A stretch of DNA of 64,000 bases from Stentor coeruleus (Eukaryota; Ciliophora; Heterotrichea; Heterotrichida; Stentoridae). Positions within the stretch are counted from its first letter, which is position 1. Every line of letters starts with the position of its first letter. The DNA is taken from assembly GCA_001970955.1 (NCBI GenBank), contig MPUH01000190.1:22244-86243 (forward strand). Reading direction: 5' to 3'. The notes below the pieces were generated by a model. The model was not told the origin of the DNA, searched no databases, and saw nothing but the letters and a program-made list of their open reading frames with translations. Shown here one piece after another: positions 20,742 to 31,956 of the stretch. The translations under genes were made by a program, and so were the position numbers.

Positions 20742-23700
20742 CTAACTATTAATAGAAGGTCTTTTTCCTCTTCTAAGTATTATAAGATGATGTGCGAATT
20801 TATTCATCAGCCCTCTAGCTCTGATTTCAGCAAGTCCAATAATTAGTTCATCAGGATTTTTATAAAACATGCATTTTTCATCATCCTCATTATCCTCATC
20901 ATCTATAATCCCTAAAACAATCTTCCTAAACTCAGGTAAAATAAACCCATCCATAGTAATCATCCCTTTTTCAAAACATTCTTGCTGATACTCATTCCTA
21001 GGACCTGGGGAATATCCAATAAACTTCAAATACTCATCAACTTCATTATCATTTCTAAAATATTGTGACCCAGAAAATATCATTAATTGCTGCATTAGAA
21101 ACTCTGAAATTCCACTTCCTTTTAATGAAAAATAATTATTTTGCTCTTTACGTAATCTTGGCATAAGCATTATAAGGTTTATTTTATCATTCAAATAATT
21201 CTTATATTTATTTATTTCAAATCCACTAAGTATTATAAGATATGTTTTTGAATCTATAATTATTGATACTACCCATTTAGGAGGTCTTAAATAATCATCT
21301 CCACGAACATCTTTTGAAACAGTTTTTATGAATTCTTTTGTTATATAAATATTAGGACTCCAAGCATTTAATTGATTAATACTATCAAGTGATGTATTTT
21401 TTAGACTAAAATGCATAGGTAAAAATATCATTGGATTCATTTTGAAGATTCCTTCAATTAAAAGTTCAGAAATTTCATTTGGCATTTCAGGTTTATGAGG
21501 TTCTAAATTTGCAGGCCTTTTATTTTTTTGCTCTTGCATTTGCTCGAGTTCAATTTCTAATTCTACTTCTTGCTCTTCATCGTGCATTTGAGTATAATTT
21601 TCTATACTCCCTCCATATATGTTTAAATGATCAATAATCTTAGGTGTTTTAAATTTGTCACTATTAGTAATAGCATTAATTTTTAAAAGGGTGTTATGAA
21701 ATTGTATTCCTTTTTCTTCGATAAATTTGACTAGAAGTTGTTTTTCTCTATCAGCTGAATATAATGTTTTTATATCTAATTCTTGAAGTTCTGTGCTTTT
21801 TTCATTATAAAAAATGTAGTTTCTGATTCTTTTAAAGCTTTTATAAATCAGCTGGCGTTTCATGAAACTTATTCCTTGCATAGCCCAGTATAATAGTGCG
21901 TTTTCAGCGAATTTAGAACTGTTTTCTATTGCCCATTGTAATACATGCAAACTCCCTAATGCATTTTCTGGTACTTCAGGGAATATTTTACATATTTGAT
22001 GATGTACTTCATCAGATGAGTAAAAAAATACTGAGTGGCCTTTTCCTAACATTCGAAGTCTCATGCATGCTTGAATTAGTCTATCTTTAGTTACCCCTTT
22101 TCCTAAAGTTACAGCACCAATTGTCCCAATTGGCATTTTCAGATCTGTTCCTCTAGTGTGAGAATCGTCAAGATAGATCAAACATTTATCAAGATGTCTC
22201 CTATATGTAGAAAGTTCAAAGTCAATCGCAATCCCTTTCCTGTTTATACACATCAAATCATGATTTCGTGTAAAAAAAATTGCTGCTTCCATATCCTCTC
22301 TCATTTTCAACCATTTCAAAGCAACTTCTTCATTATTCAAATCAATCATTAAAGCCCCGACATCTAATATCAGATTTATTTTACTTTCATGTTCTGTTAT
22401 TTTCTTCAATATCATTTCACCATTAAAATCTTTATTAAAACACTCATAACCATTGTTTTCTTTAAGTAATAAACAATTTATCAAAGACCCATTCGTAGAC
22501 ATTAATTCTTCAATCCCATCATATTTTATATTAAGTGGAAGGAGCATCTTAGTTTCATTAGTTCCACTAAATCCAGTAGTCAAATTTTTTTTCTTTTTTG
22601 AAATATCCCATGAAGATCTTGAAAATTTCCCTTGAAACTGTTTTAATTCTTTAGGGTATAAAAACATATTCAGCCAAAAATTTATAACAAGTGGGTGTTT
22701 TCTCATTACTGGATACAAATATTTTTCAATTTTATCAGGGTCTCCGAAATTTAAACCAATATATTCTCTTATTGAATCATCAATTTTATAACTTTTTGGG
22801 ATATGCTGTATCCATTTTTCATACACTTGAGGACCAGAGTTTGTATTTGATAAATAATTAAATACTTTATCTAATTGTGAAGATGATAAGCCACTATAAT
22901 AATAGCTTAATTGTGTTAACATGATAATCATATCTGGATGTTCATATTGTGCTCTTTCAGCTGGTACATCTTTGGCTCGATAAGGAACAGCTTGAAAAAG
23001 ATTATTTCTTTGAGGATTTACACCATATTCAACTCTCCATCTTTTACTTAAAGCATTAACTAAAATTCCATAGCCAAGAAGACCTCTAATTAACAAAATA
23101 ATTGTTAAATGCTCGCTTTGTGTTTTAAATAAATTTTCGACATAAGTTCTTATTTCAGGGCTTATTTTATTGTTTAGTACATATTGTTTTACTTTATTAA
23201 TTTCTGCTTTTGTTAGTTCTAAAAAATTGATTTCATTTGATTTGCCTCTGAGAATGTCTTTGCAAATTTTACCACAAAGTTTCGCATTTGCTGATTCGTT
23301 TAGGAGTCTTATTTGAGGATATGCTAATAAATCTCCTCCATCATTGTAGTAAATTGTATCTTCACCATATTTTTTTTGAAGGCTTTTATAATGTTTTTCA
23401 GCTAAGGATAATACTGCTTGAGCCACTTCCCATCTTAGATTGCCACCATTTAATGATAATTGTCTTCCGATTGAGTAAACTAGTTGAAATTTTGAATTTA
23501 GTAACTCATCTGATTCGTCTAGTATATCTCTTGTATTATCGTCAAGCCATTCTGTTGTTTCAACAAGTAATTTGCCAAGGGAGATTGTTTTATCTTTGCA
23601 TTTTTCAATAGATTTAAGTTCAAAAGACAGCATATGTTCAGGCACTGTTAAAATAACCCCTTTTTTTCTTTGGCATTCTTTAAGGGTCTCTAATTTTTTT

Positions 23701-26700
23701 CGCACAATACTTTCATCATAAACATTGTCTCGATTACAAGGAAATGTATATATTCTTCTATTCAGTACTCCTCCTAATTTCATTACAAGTGAATTATAAT
23801 TCATATTAAATAATGCTCTAAGCACAATAATTCTTATTAAACATGTTTTAGATGCTAAAGCAGAAACTATCATTGGTATTATTACTGAAGTTTTACCCTC
23901 TCCCATATTCAATTGCATAACAGAATTTTTACCACTATCAGGATTTATCATTTTTCTTGCAACAGTAACTTGAATAGGCCTTATCATTATATCCATTTCG
24001 ATTTGCAAAATCAGCCATTCTAGATGATCATCAGCATTCCAATTTTCTTGAGGAGCCGATATTATCTCTTTTTCCAGAAAAACTTTTGATGATTTTCCAA
24101 GAATTGCATAATTAATACACCTTACTGATCTTTGCCAATATATCCAGTATATTGCAAGAGTTTGTATTAGTTTCTTAGTACATTCATTAAGTAAAATATT
24201 TTCGTTATTGTGATCCATCAAGTACCCAAGTAATACCATTGGTCTTACTTCAGGCCATAATCCAGAAAGTTGTAAGTATTTATATTTTTCAGGCTTCAAT
24301 ATTTTTTCCAGCTGCGCTAGGATACCTTTTATTATATTTTCATATACAAATTTCCTTCCTGAAAAAATTTCAATACAGGCTTTGTAGTTTATTTCAATAT
24401 CATCCGTTTTATTATTAGCATAATGGTCCCAGCTTTCCTTAAGTTCTTTTATAAGACATTTACTAATGGAGCTTGATGTTTCATTAAGCATAAATTTATT
24501 TTCTTCAGAATTTTTCGTGTAACATTTAAATATTCTAGTGTTATCTTCTTTGAGTTGGATATTTTCATAGGATATGGTATTAGCATTATTGCTTTTTAAA
24601 TCGAAAACACAATTGTAGATTCTAAATTGATTTTTAATAGGCAAGTTGTAAATTTCGAATATTTTTTTGTTTGGTAATGCAAATGAATGATAGTTCGAAA
24701 TATAAATGCTTTCTAGTTTTTCAAAAAACTCTCTAAGTTCTTTATTAGCATACCATATAGAAAGTTTTTTAGATATATCTGATTTAATGTTATTTTTAAA
24801 TTCTTTTATATCAAAATTCATATCAAATTCCAGTTTATTCCAATTATCCCAAACCATTTTTTCTGTGTTACAAATTAATTTAGTTTCATATGCATTGTAA
24901 GTGATTTCGACTCTATATTTATATCTTTCATTAGCTTCATTATTTTTTCTATTTATTATCATTTGTTCGTTATAATTTTGTAGTAAATTACTAGTGTTTA
25001 TCATTTCATCTTCATTTCTAGGAATAAATTTATTGGCAAATTCATTTTTTGAATACTTAAGATTACATTTTATAATATTTTTTACTTTCCCCTCAATATA
25101 GTCTGATTCTAACAATTCTGTATATTTTAAATGTTTTGGTGGTAGGCATTGATAAAAATAACTTTTATTATGTAAAACAACCTGAAGTAAGAGTATTAAG
25201 TCAATGTCTTCTAGTTGAAATGCTAAAAAGGACAGCATAATGCAATAATTATAATGTTTTTCCTCTGAAATTTTTAGTGCTAAAACATATAATTTAAGCC
25301 ATTTATCTTTGAAAGATCCAATCATAGAATTCCATTTAATATTTTTAGGAATTTTCTCATACTTTTTTGATGCTCCATTTAATGTGCTTTGTTTCCTCAT
25401 AAATTTCTCAACTAATTTCAATTCTTGAGGAAAATATGAGCAGGTCATTATCATCTTAGTTATTTTCATATTATCACTGATTTCATTATATTTTGTACTC
25501 ATATTTGTAGGCAGTTTATTCTCTATAATAATCTCATCATAATCAGTTTTAAGCTCTTGAGGTGATTTTTTTAGCCTTCTATATTCCCTTTCAGCAAGTT
25601 GTGAAACAATAGGTTTTTCAGATTTTTTTTTATTAAAGTCAATTATTCTAGAGTTTTTTTTTATAGTTTTCGACATTACAGCAAACATATCACTGGAGCA
25701 CAAATTGGGAATACCCTCAGGCCATACAACACTTTCTTGTACAGTAAGATGATTAGGATAAAAATTTCTTTTCGGACTTAAATCTTTTATTGATTTAAGG
25801 ATGCATTTAGCTTCATCTGAAAAATTGCTAATTGACCAACAGTAAGCTGATTTTAGGATTTCTAAAGATCGATTTGTTCCTGTTTGACTTAGAAAAGGAT
25901 CTGGAAGAATAGTAGATGTTTTTGCATGTAGAAGTGCTAAATAAAACCACGCTAGTAGGGATTCACCAGTTTTGTAAATTCTTAAAAGATCATCTTGATC
26001 AAAAGTAAAAAAACTAGGTTTTCTTAACTCATCAATATCAATGCAAACTTTTTGATGGAGAGGATTTTTAGTATTTGAAATTTCGCCATGAGGTACTATA
26101 AATTTTTTTTTAGGGACTAAAAAAGGGTTATGCACAGCTTCACTTAAAACTAAGCCTTGCTCTAAACCAAAGAAAGTGTTAAGCTTTTGGCTTTCACATA
26201 CATAGAAGCCTCTAAATTCATTAGATTTGATTATTTTCTTATTCTTATTAGCTTTGAATTTCAAAAAATATCTATGCAATTGGATTTCAATAGCATAATG
26301 TTTATTTGGTGAAACCCACATGTGAATATGTATATCATCATCCATTCTGAAAAAAATATTTTGGTAAAGACAATTAAAAGTTGGACTCTTTATATATACG
26401 AGCATTTTATTTTCTTGCTTTTCATTTAAAATCATTTTTGTAACATCAAATTCATGATAAACTTTACAATCTTTTTTTCTTTTTTTAAATGATTTGGCCT
26501 GAAACTCAATAACTGAAGTTTGTTTATCTAGCCAATGACTGTAATCTTGAATAAAATGATGAGGAAAGTGATTCTCAAGAAACTCTTTAGGAATTAATAC
26601 ATAATCTTGAATTCTATTGTTTACGTTAAGATGCTTTTCTATTATTAGTTTTTGAGGTGTTTTTATAAATGAATAGCTTATTGATCCTTCATTTTCTTTC

Positions 26701-29700
26701 ATCTCCTGAGTGATATATGAATTCAGTCCATGTACATCTGGCTGGACATCAAAGAAAATATTTTCGAAATATGATCTATAAAGTTCCAAAGATGATATTG
26801 ACCGAGGTAAACTATCAACATCTTTACCTTGAATTACAAATATTCCATCAATACTTAGTTCAATTATCATGCTTGTGTTAACAGATGAGAATGTTGATGA
26901 AAAATAAAAATTGGAATAGTTTTTCCAAGTACCAAATTTTCCTCTGATACCTGAAGACCATTTTTCAATTGAATATTTTGTTAGTATCGATTCATTTTGA
27001 GATATAATTTTCCCTATAGTACTTGAAACATTCATTAGTATTTGAATTGCTCTACTGTATATCAAATTGTGGAAGTATTCTTTAGATTCTTTCAGATCAT
27101 TTATTTTGCATGAAAACCTAAGCCAATATAAAACATCTTTTTCATTATTCAAAACTAAATCCATGTCATCAGCTTGTATATCATATGTCATAATTCCAAA
27201 ATAACTAATTTCAGCTAATTTACTCTTTAAAAAATCTATTTTATCTGCGATACCTGAATTTTTTTGTTCCTGTATAAATTGTTCTATGCCTAATTTCCAT
27301 TCCATTGCAAGTTCTCGGCATTTATATAACAACTCTACATATAAATCTTTAATCTCTTTAGAATATGACATATTCAAAAATCTGTTCACTATTGTGATTA
27401 CATTACAAAGCGTAATCTGCTCTTCCCATTTATTTCTTATCAATCCGATGTAATTTGTTATTGTAGAATGAACTTGGATCATGAAGTTATGATTAAAGAA
27501 ATCTAGATGAAAAAGATAATAATTAGATTCAATTGGCCCAATTTGCCATAAAGATTGGCAAAAAAGCATATATATGTTCTCGTTTTTTAAAGCTAATCCT
27601 CTAGTTTCTATAGCGTCAAGAAGGTTTAATAGTTGCAAATTTCCTCCAGCTCGAAAAAAACCAAATTTTAGGAACTCATTTATTTGCAGGTTTTGATCAC
27701 ATTTTTCTTGATTAGCGATTACTTGATTTTCATTATGAAAAGTATAAGAAAGAGCATATTGCAATTCTTTGTATGGTTTTTTAAGCTCAAAGCTTAATAC
27801 TTTTATAATAAAATGTATGTCAAAGTTATAGTTTATTTGAATTTGTAGATCAGTACAGCTAAATACAACTGAGTATCCATTTGGCGTGAACACATTTCTA
27901 GCACTTTCTATCATAGATAAATTTATTCTCTTGTAATGAGATTCCATAAATAACTTTGAAGTACTACCAAGTGTTGCATTTCTCTGGTAAATCATGTCTT
28001 TTAATAAAGGTTTATATTTTATCCATTGGCCGCATGTTTTTTGAGCTTTATTTATAGATTCATTTGGATATTTACATAAAACTTTTTCCATGAAATTATG
28101 TAAAGCATCTCTAAGTAATACAATTGAAGTTGGAAGAAGAATTTCTGATAAAACAACTCTTTTTTTTAATCTACACCCGCAAGATATGGTGCTTTGCTTT
28201 TCGATCACCTCTTTAAATAAGTCATTGTTATTTAAATAGCATTTAGCACATGTAGGCAATGGCCATTCATAAATTTCAATACTCATTTCTGAAATGGTTC
28301 TCGATAAATTGCATTTATAGCATAGATATTTATGAAGATATTGCCCTTCTGAAGTCCAATAATATTCGCATTTCAGATTGTTATAAGTTTCTTTATTTGA
28401 TTTGTATGTTCTTTCCAAAGACATAAATTCATTCATTTTATACTTACACAAAATGTTAGCTTCATTGTAGATAACTTTTTTAAGCTCTTTACATTTATTG
28501 TTTGACTGATAAAATTTAGAGTGGAAGGAATTTTTTGTAGAGTTGCCATTACTATTAATTAATGATGGCCCTTCTTGATTATTTCTAAATTTGACGTACT
28601 GCTCAAGTTTTACAGCATAATTTATATCGTCTTTGTTTAACAATAATAAATGCTTAAAAACTTGATTATCAATGCCTAAGGAAAACTGATTCATAAGAGG
28701 AGTTATAATGCATGCACTTTTATCAATAGAGCAAATTAAGTTTATGCAAGCCAGAATCATTCTAGACATTCCTACAGGGTCAGCTTTATAAAAACTTATC
28801 GCTTTTATTTGATAGTTTTCTAATAAGGAATATAGTTTTATTACATAACTTTCTAATTCTTTAATAATTTCTGTGTTAGTTTTACTTGTTTTTATAAAGT
28901 TTTCGATGCTGAGATCACAAAGATTACTTCGAATCCACATTTCTGTGCCATAAAGAATAATTGAAAGCTGGGCTTTTTCATTATACATATAATAATCAAA
29001 TGATGGAAAGTCGTCTTCTATTTTAATGAATTTAAACTTTATCATAGAGGAATTTAAACTATTATTTGAATCATTTTCAAAATTAACAAAATCTAAAATA
29101 TTTCTTTTCAATTCTGAGTTTTTAATCACACAATCTTTCAAGGTTAATATATTATAATTTATAACAGCATTTTTATTTCTAGATGAGTCTGCAATCATAT
29201 CATTAATACTGTTTAATTCTTTTCTTCTTTTTTCTATTTCTTCTTCATAGTAGCCTATACGATTATTGAAGAAATTATCATTTTCTGAAAAAAGACTGAA
29301 TTTATGTATTCTTTGGGCAAGTTTTTGGATGACTTGAAGTTTGAGATCTGGCTTAAGATCTTTTGAAATTTTGCATAATTCAAAGACAATTTCACATTGA
29401 AAAAGTTTATAAAAACAGTTTCCTTTACCTTGAAAATAATAATTAAAGCATATTTGCATTATAGCTTTTATGCAAGTCCAGAGGGGATTTCGTCTAAAAG
29501 AGAGATATGCATCTTTCCACATAACATTATCCCTAATTTTTTTATTTACAAAGCAAACTTGTTCACAATTAGGAGCTCCAGCATTAACAGCCCCACAAAA
29601 CCATTCTTTTACAAACAGACAATTTCTAACATCCCTTATTTCATTTAGTTTAATACCTTTTTTACTACTAATATTACCTGATGCTGCTATTTCTTGATTA

Positions 29701-30236
29701 GCCAAAAACACAATCTGGTCAGTGATAGTTTCACTACGGAACATATCATAATTTTCAATATACCAAGATGCTTCTGGATAAATATACGATAAATCTGATG
29801 TTTTCGACATCACATCACTATTTTTCATTGAAGCTTGGAAAATAGATATACTTGCTTTATATTCAGAATTTTTTGAATAAGTTTGAATAAAAATACAAGA
29901 ATTTTGGCTTGGCATATAAATAGGAAATATTGATTCTTCAGGTAATTTATTTAAGCTTTTTAAGATCCCTAAACTTTTCAAACTTGAAGATTGTATTTTT
30001 GACCAAGTTGAAAGTATTCTAGTAATAGATTGAAGTTTTTTTAAATTATCAAGATTTTCTTCTAAGCTTTTAATGTTTTCAATTGCTTGTAAACATAAAG
30101 AAAAAAAGATCTTTTCAATTTCTAAAACTTCATTATTTTCACCAGCTTTCTGAGGAAGCTTATATGGGAAAACAATATGTGTTGCTAGGTATTTTACTTG
30201 CCTTTTATTCAAAGCAAACATTTTTTTCCCTTCCAT
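20742..30236 (-). CDS. Giant DUF6606-DUF3638-DUF3645 protein with SecA/helicase-like ATPase core
   Basis: A single uninterrupted frame of 3164 residues. The N-terminus (about 10-60, KYLATHIVFPYKLPQ) matches DUF6606. A Cys-rich patch near 620-670 (CYKC, CAKC, CGC) could bind zinc. The core carries ATPase motifs: QLNMGEGKTSVIIPM at about 2110 (Walker A, as in SecA), DILDESDELLN near 2240 (Walker B), and RGTDLKMP then KDRLIQACMRLRMLGKGHS near 2695-2730, like SF2 motifs V and VI. These fit DUF3638 and DUF3645. The family occurs as roughly 3000-residue proteins in fungi, plants and protists and is often auto-annotated as ubiquitinyl hydrolase; I see no clear protease triad. An acidic, Gln-rich stretch lies near 2885. 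A remodelling ATPase role is inferred. Confidence 0.87.
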   Translation of the reverse strand: MEGKKMFALNKRQVKYLATHIVFPYKLPQKAGENNEVLEIEKIFFSLCLQAIENIKSLEENLDNLKKLQSITRILSTWSKIQSSSLKSLGILKSLNKLPEESIFPIYMPSQNSCIFIQTYSKNSEYKASISIFQASMKNSDVMSKTSDLSYIYPEASWYIENYDMFRSETITDQIVFLANQEIAASGNISSKKGIKLNEIRDVRNCLFVKEWFCGAVNAGAPNCEQVCFVNKKIRDNVMWKDAYLSFRRNPLWTCIKAIMQICFNYYFQGKGNCFYKLFQCEIVFELCKISKDLKPDLKLQVIQKLAQRIHKFSLFSENDNFFNNRIGYYEEEIEKRRKELNSINDMIADSSRNKNAVINYNILTLKDCVIKNSELKRNILDFVNFENDSNNSLNSSMIKFKFIKIEDDFPSFDYYMYNEKAQLSIILYGTEMWIRSNLCDLSIENFIKTSKTNTEIIKELESYVIKLYSLLENYQIKAISFYKADPVGMSRMILACINLICSIDKSACIITPLMNQFSLGIDNQVFKHLLLLNKDDINYAVKLEQYVKFRNNQEGPSLINSNGNSTKNSFHSKFYQSNNKCKELKKVIYNEANILCKYKMNEFMSLERTYKSNKETYNNLKCEYYWTSEGQYLHKYLCYKCNLSRTISEMSIEIYEWPLPTCAKCYLNNNDLFKEVIEKQSTISCGCRLKKRVVLSEILLPTSIVLLRDALHNFMEKVLCKYPNESINKAQKTCGQWIKYKPLLKDMIYQRNATLGSTSKLFMESHYKRINLSMIESARNVFTPNGYSVVFSCTDLQIQINYNFDIHFIIKVLSFELKKPYKELQYALSYTFHNENQVIANQEKCDQNLQINEFLKFGFFRAGGNLQLLNLLDAIETRGLALKNENIYMLFCQSLWQIGPIESNYYLFHLDFFNHNFMIQVHSTITNYIGLIRNKWEEQITLCNVITIVNRFLNMSYSKEIKDLYVELLYKCRELAMEWKLGIEQFIQEQKNSGIADKIDFLKSKLAEISYFGIMTYDIQADDMDLVLNNEKDVLYWLRFSCKINDLKESKEYFHNLIYSRAIQILMNVSSTIGKIISQNESILTKYSIEKWSSGIRGKFGTWKNYSNFYFSSTFSSVNTSMIIELSIDGIFVIQGKDVDSLPRSISSLELYRSYFENIFFDVQPDVHGLNSYITQEMKENEGSISYSFIKTPQKLIIEKHLNVNNRIQDYVLIPKEFLENHFPHHFIQDYSHWLDKQTSVIEFQAKSFKKRKKDCKVYHEFDVTKMILNEKQENKMLVYIKSPTFNCLYQNIFFRMDDDIHIHMWVSPNKHYAIEIQLHRYFLKFKANKNKKIIKSNEFRGFYVCESQKLNTFFGLEQGLVLSEAVHNPFLVPKKKFIVPHGEISNTKNPLHQKVCIDIDELRKPSFFTFDQDDLLRIYKTGESLLAWFYLALLHAKTSTILPDPFLSQTGTNRSLEILKSAYCWSISNFSDEAKCILKSIKDLSPKRNFYPNHLTVQESVVWPEGIPNLCSSDMFAVMSKTIKKNSRIIDFNKKKSEKPIVSQLAEREYRRLKKSPQELKTDYDEIIIENKLPTNMSTKYNEISDNMKITKMIMTCSYFPQELKLVEKFMRKQSTLNGASKKYEKIPKNIKWNSMIGSFKDKWLKLYVLALKISEEKHYNYCIMLSFLAFQLEDIDLILLLQVVLHNKSYFYQCLPPKHLKYTELLESDYIEGKVKNIIKCNLKYSKNEFANKFIPRNEDEMINTSNLLQNYNEQMIINRKNNEANERYKYRVEITYNAYETKLICNTEKMVWDNWNKLEFDMNFDIKEFKNNIKSDISKKLSIWYANKELREFFEKLESIYISNYHSFALPNKKIFEIYNLPIKNQFRIYNCVFDLKSNNANTISYENIQLKEDNTRIFKCYTKNSEENKFMLNETSSSISKCLIKELKESWDHYANNKTDDIEINYKACIEIFSGRKFVYENIIKGILAQLEKILKPEKYKYLQLSGLWPEVRPMVLLGYLMDHNNENILLNECTKKLIQTLAIYWIYWQRSVRCINYAILGKSSKVFLEKEIISAPQENWNADDHLEWLILQIEMDIMIRPIQVTVARKMINPDSGKNSVMQLNMGEGKTSVIIPMIVSALASKTCLIRIIVLRALFNMNYNSLVMKLGGVLNRRIYTFPCNRDNVYDESIVRKKLETLKECQRKKGVILTVPEHMLSFELKSIEKCKDKTISLGKLLVETTEWLDDNTRDILDESDELLNSKFQLVYSIGRQLSLNGGNLRWEVAQAVLSLAEKHYKSLQKKYGEDTIYYNDGGDLLAYPQIRLLNESANAKLCGKICKDILRGKSNEINFLELTKAEINKVKQYVLNNKISPEIRTYVENLFKTQSEHLTIILLIRGLLGYGILVNALSKRWRVEYGVNPQRNNLFQAVPYRAKDVPAERAQYEHPDMIIMLTQLSYYYSGLSSSQLDKVFNYLSNTNSGPQVYEKWIQHIPKSYKIDDSIREYIGLNFGDPDKIEKYLYPVMRKHPLVINFWLNMFLYPKELKQFQGKFSRSSWDISKKKKNLTTGFSGTNETKMLLPLNIKYDGIEELMSTNGSLINCLLLKENNGYECFNKDFNGEMILKKITEHESKINLILDVGALMIDLNNEEVALKWLKMREDMEAAIFFTRNHDLMCINRKGIAIDFELSTYRRHLDKCLIYLDDSHTRGTDLKMPIGTIGAVTLGKGVTKDRLIQACMRLRMLGKGHSVFFYSSDEVHHQICKIFPEVPENALGSLHVLQWAIENSSKFAENALLYWAMQGISFMKRQLIYKSFKRIRNYIFYNEKSTELQELDIKTLYSADREKQLLVKFIEEKGIQFHNTLLKINAITNSDKFKTPKIIDHLNIYGGSIENYTQMHDEEQEVELEIELEQMQEQKNKRPANLEPHKPEMPNEISELLIEGIFKMNPMIFLPMHFSLKNTSLDSINQLNAWSPNIYITKEFIKTVSKDVRGDDYLRPPKWVVSIIIDSKTYLIILSGFEINKYKNYLNDKINLIMLMPRLRKEQNNYFSLKGSGISEFLMQQLMIFSGSQYFRNDNEVDEYLKFIGYSPGPRNEYQQECFEKGMITMDGFILPEFRKIVLGIIDDEDNEDDEKCMFYKNPDELIIGLAEIRARGLMNKFAHHLIILRRGKRPSINS

Positions 30237-30904
30237 TTATAAACATAAAATTCGGAAAAATTATTTACTTTACAAATGGCATATTTTCTATCTAAGATAT
30301 AAGAAAGTATATTCATTCTTATTGCTAATACAGGATTATGAGTTTAGAAATATTATATCATTTAGGTTACTATTCACTAAAGCATTGCTACAAACTTTTC
30401 GATGAATACTATTAACAAATTATCTTGAGCTAAAATAATAGTAATTTTTACATTGTAATTAAATCTTATGTCTAACTCATTTTGCTTGATATTTATATTA
30501 TGCTATTAGTTTTTGAATATAACTATGGCTTTATTACTATACCAATTAGTTTTGAATAAATATAGATTTGTGTCTAATTCTGCTATGCTTTTAAAATAGT
30601 TTCATTTTATTATCTAAATATGCTTTGGATCAACCTTGAAGTATACAAAGACTAAAAAATATACTTAACTATTTCTCTATACCCACATCATATATTTTTA
30701 TTCAAATTTATGCTTCCAATAAGGAAATATGACGTAAACTTTTTTTATAGTATTGCTATTTATAAGAAATATTAGATATTTTGCTGTTAGTCACTATAGA
30801 AAATTAGAAAACTCCAAGAATTTTTTTGAGTCAGTCTTTCAAAATAATTCAGATATTAAGGTTTATAAAACACTTTTATAAATTCTTGCCTGTTGATATA
30901 ATAT
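30237..30904. other. 5' flank of the giant gene
   Basis: AT-rich, with no coding-like frame or RNA gene. It should contain the promoter of the giant gene next to 30236, where the leader reads TTTTATAAATG on the minus strand. Confidence 0.5.
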
Positions 30905-31115
30905 AAACTATGGTAGACTTTTTATGACAAAAGTGAAGTGAATACTAGAAAGTTTATCTGATTAAATTTCTCTTATAGTTTAGGACTAGAATAATTTCTC
31001 CCAAAAATAAATTCAAAATCTGTATACTAAATATAATAACCTCACATCTAAATTGCTAAAATATTTATCAAAAGGCATATTCAGAAATTCATAAAAAAAA
31101 TCAGTGTTTATACAA
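30905..31115 (+). pseudogene. Decayed, internally deleted ZZ-family copy
   Basis: GATATAATATAAACTATGGTAGAC matches the leader and start of ZZ paralog 2. The following DNA (GAAAGTTTATCTGATTAAAT) tracks its first 30 codons with indels. After a deletion, AAAGGCATATTCAGAAATTC at about 31072 resembles codons near residue 430 of paralog 1 (CAAGGGATATTCAGAAG). Frameshifts and stops make it non-coding. It includes the promoter side, so a whole gene was copied here first. Confidence 0.65.
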
Positions 31116-31505
31116 AAATCCATTTTTTTGTACTTATCACTCTGAGCTATTATCTATGAAAAATGAGCAATATTATTACAAGTCCTCAAAGAAAAAATAT
31201 ACGCATTCCCATTACCATATTCCTCACACAAACTCAATTTTTTCCTTTAACAAAACTTAACCAAAATCTTCTTCCCCAAACTCCCATTATTTCAAAGCCT
31301 TCACAAAATCCATAATTTTCCCAAAATCATCAAAACCTACTATTTCATCCATCATAAAATCCTTCCCAATCATTTCCATCTCAAACCCAACATCTCAAGC
31401 CAAATCATAGCCCAATCTTATTCTCTTGCATTTTTTCTATTAAAATATAAATCTGACCCGTTTTCTATACAAGTTTTTCCAATTTATTATCCCTAATGAA
31501 TATAA
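31116..31505. other. C-rich 5' flank of the first mini secreted-protein gene
   Basis: On the + strand this stretch is conspicuously C-rich and almost free of G (runs such as CCCAAACTCCCATTATTTC). No gene is present. The leader before the ATG at 31506 is AATATAA. Confidence 0.6.
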
Positions 31506-31796
31506 ATGGTGCTGAAGGCGATCACATTACTCTTGATTGCAAATATTTGCTTAGGACAGGATCCAACACTATATGGGATGATAAGTAAGAGCGGATTGAA
31601 CTACGACCAAGTAATGGCATGGAGTGACGCCTTATGGACTGAAGTAGAAAGCGGTATTCTAACTCCAGACCAAGCTCAGGCGATGTTTTTAGACGAAACA
31701 GGTTTGACAGTGTTCGATTTCTTAGTTAGAACTGGGGAAATCAAATTAGCAGTAGACGCAGGATTAATACCAGCAGAGGCGCTTGCAGGGATATAA
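31506..31796 (+). CDS. Mini secreted protein, twin A
   Basis: The 96-residue precursor has a textbook signal peptide (about 1-17, KAITLLLIANICLG) with cleavage before QDP. The mature part, about 79 residues, has no cysteine and is acidic. It shares LNYDQVMAWSD, LW.EVESGIL.PDQAQAMFLDE (core GIL and PDQAQAMFLDETG) and a FLVR.GEI.LAV segment with twin B at 31957. The layout suggests two or three short amphipathic helices. I do not recognise the family. Conservation is highest in the mature part, which argues for a real secreted product. GC content is visibly higher than in the flanks. A matrix, extrusome or signalling peptide are all possible. Confidence 0.8.
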   Translation: MVLKAITLLLIANICLGQDPTLYGMISKSGLNYDQVMAWSDALWTEVESGILTPDQAQAMFLDETGLTVFDFLVRTGEIKLAVDAGLIPAEALAGI

Positions 31797-31956
31797 ACGG
31801 ATAGTTAGTTATCTCATTACGTAACTAAGCGATTTGGGAAATATAATTTTTTAACAAAATCGGCTCTAAATCCATAAGATTGCGAGAAAAAACGCCTAGC
31901 ATTTAAAAGTCCATTGTTTAGTCAAGATCTAGATTGGTAATTAAAACTAAATTTAT

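Noticed and set aside
30083-30295. 70-codon plus frame
   Set aside because: Antisense to the start of the giant gene.
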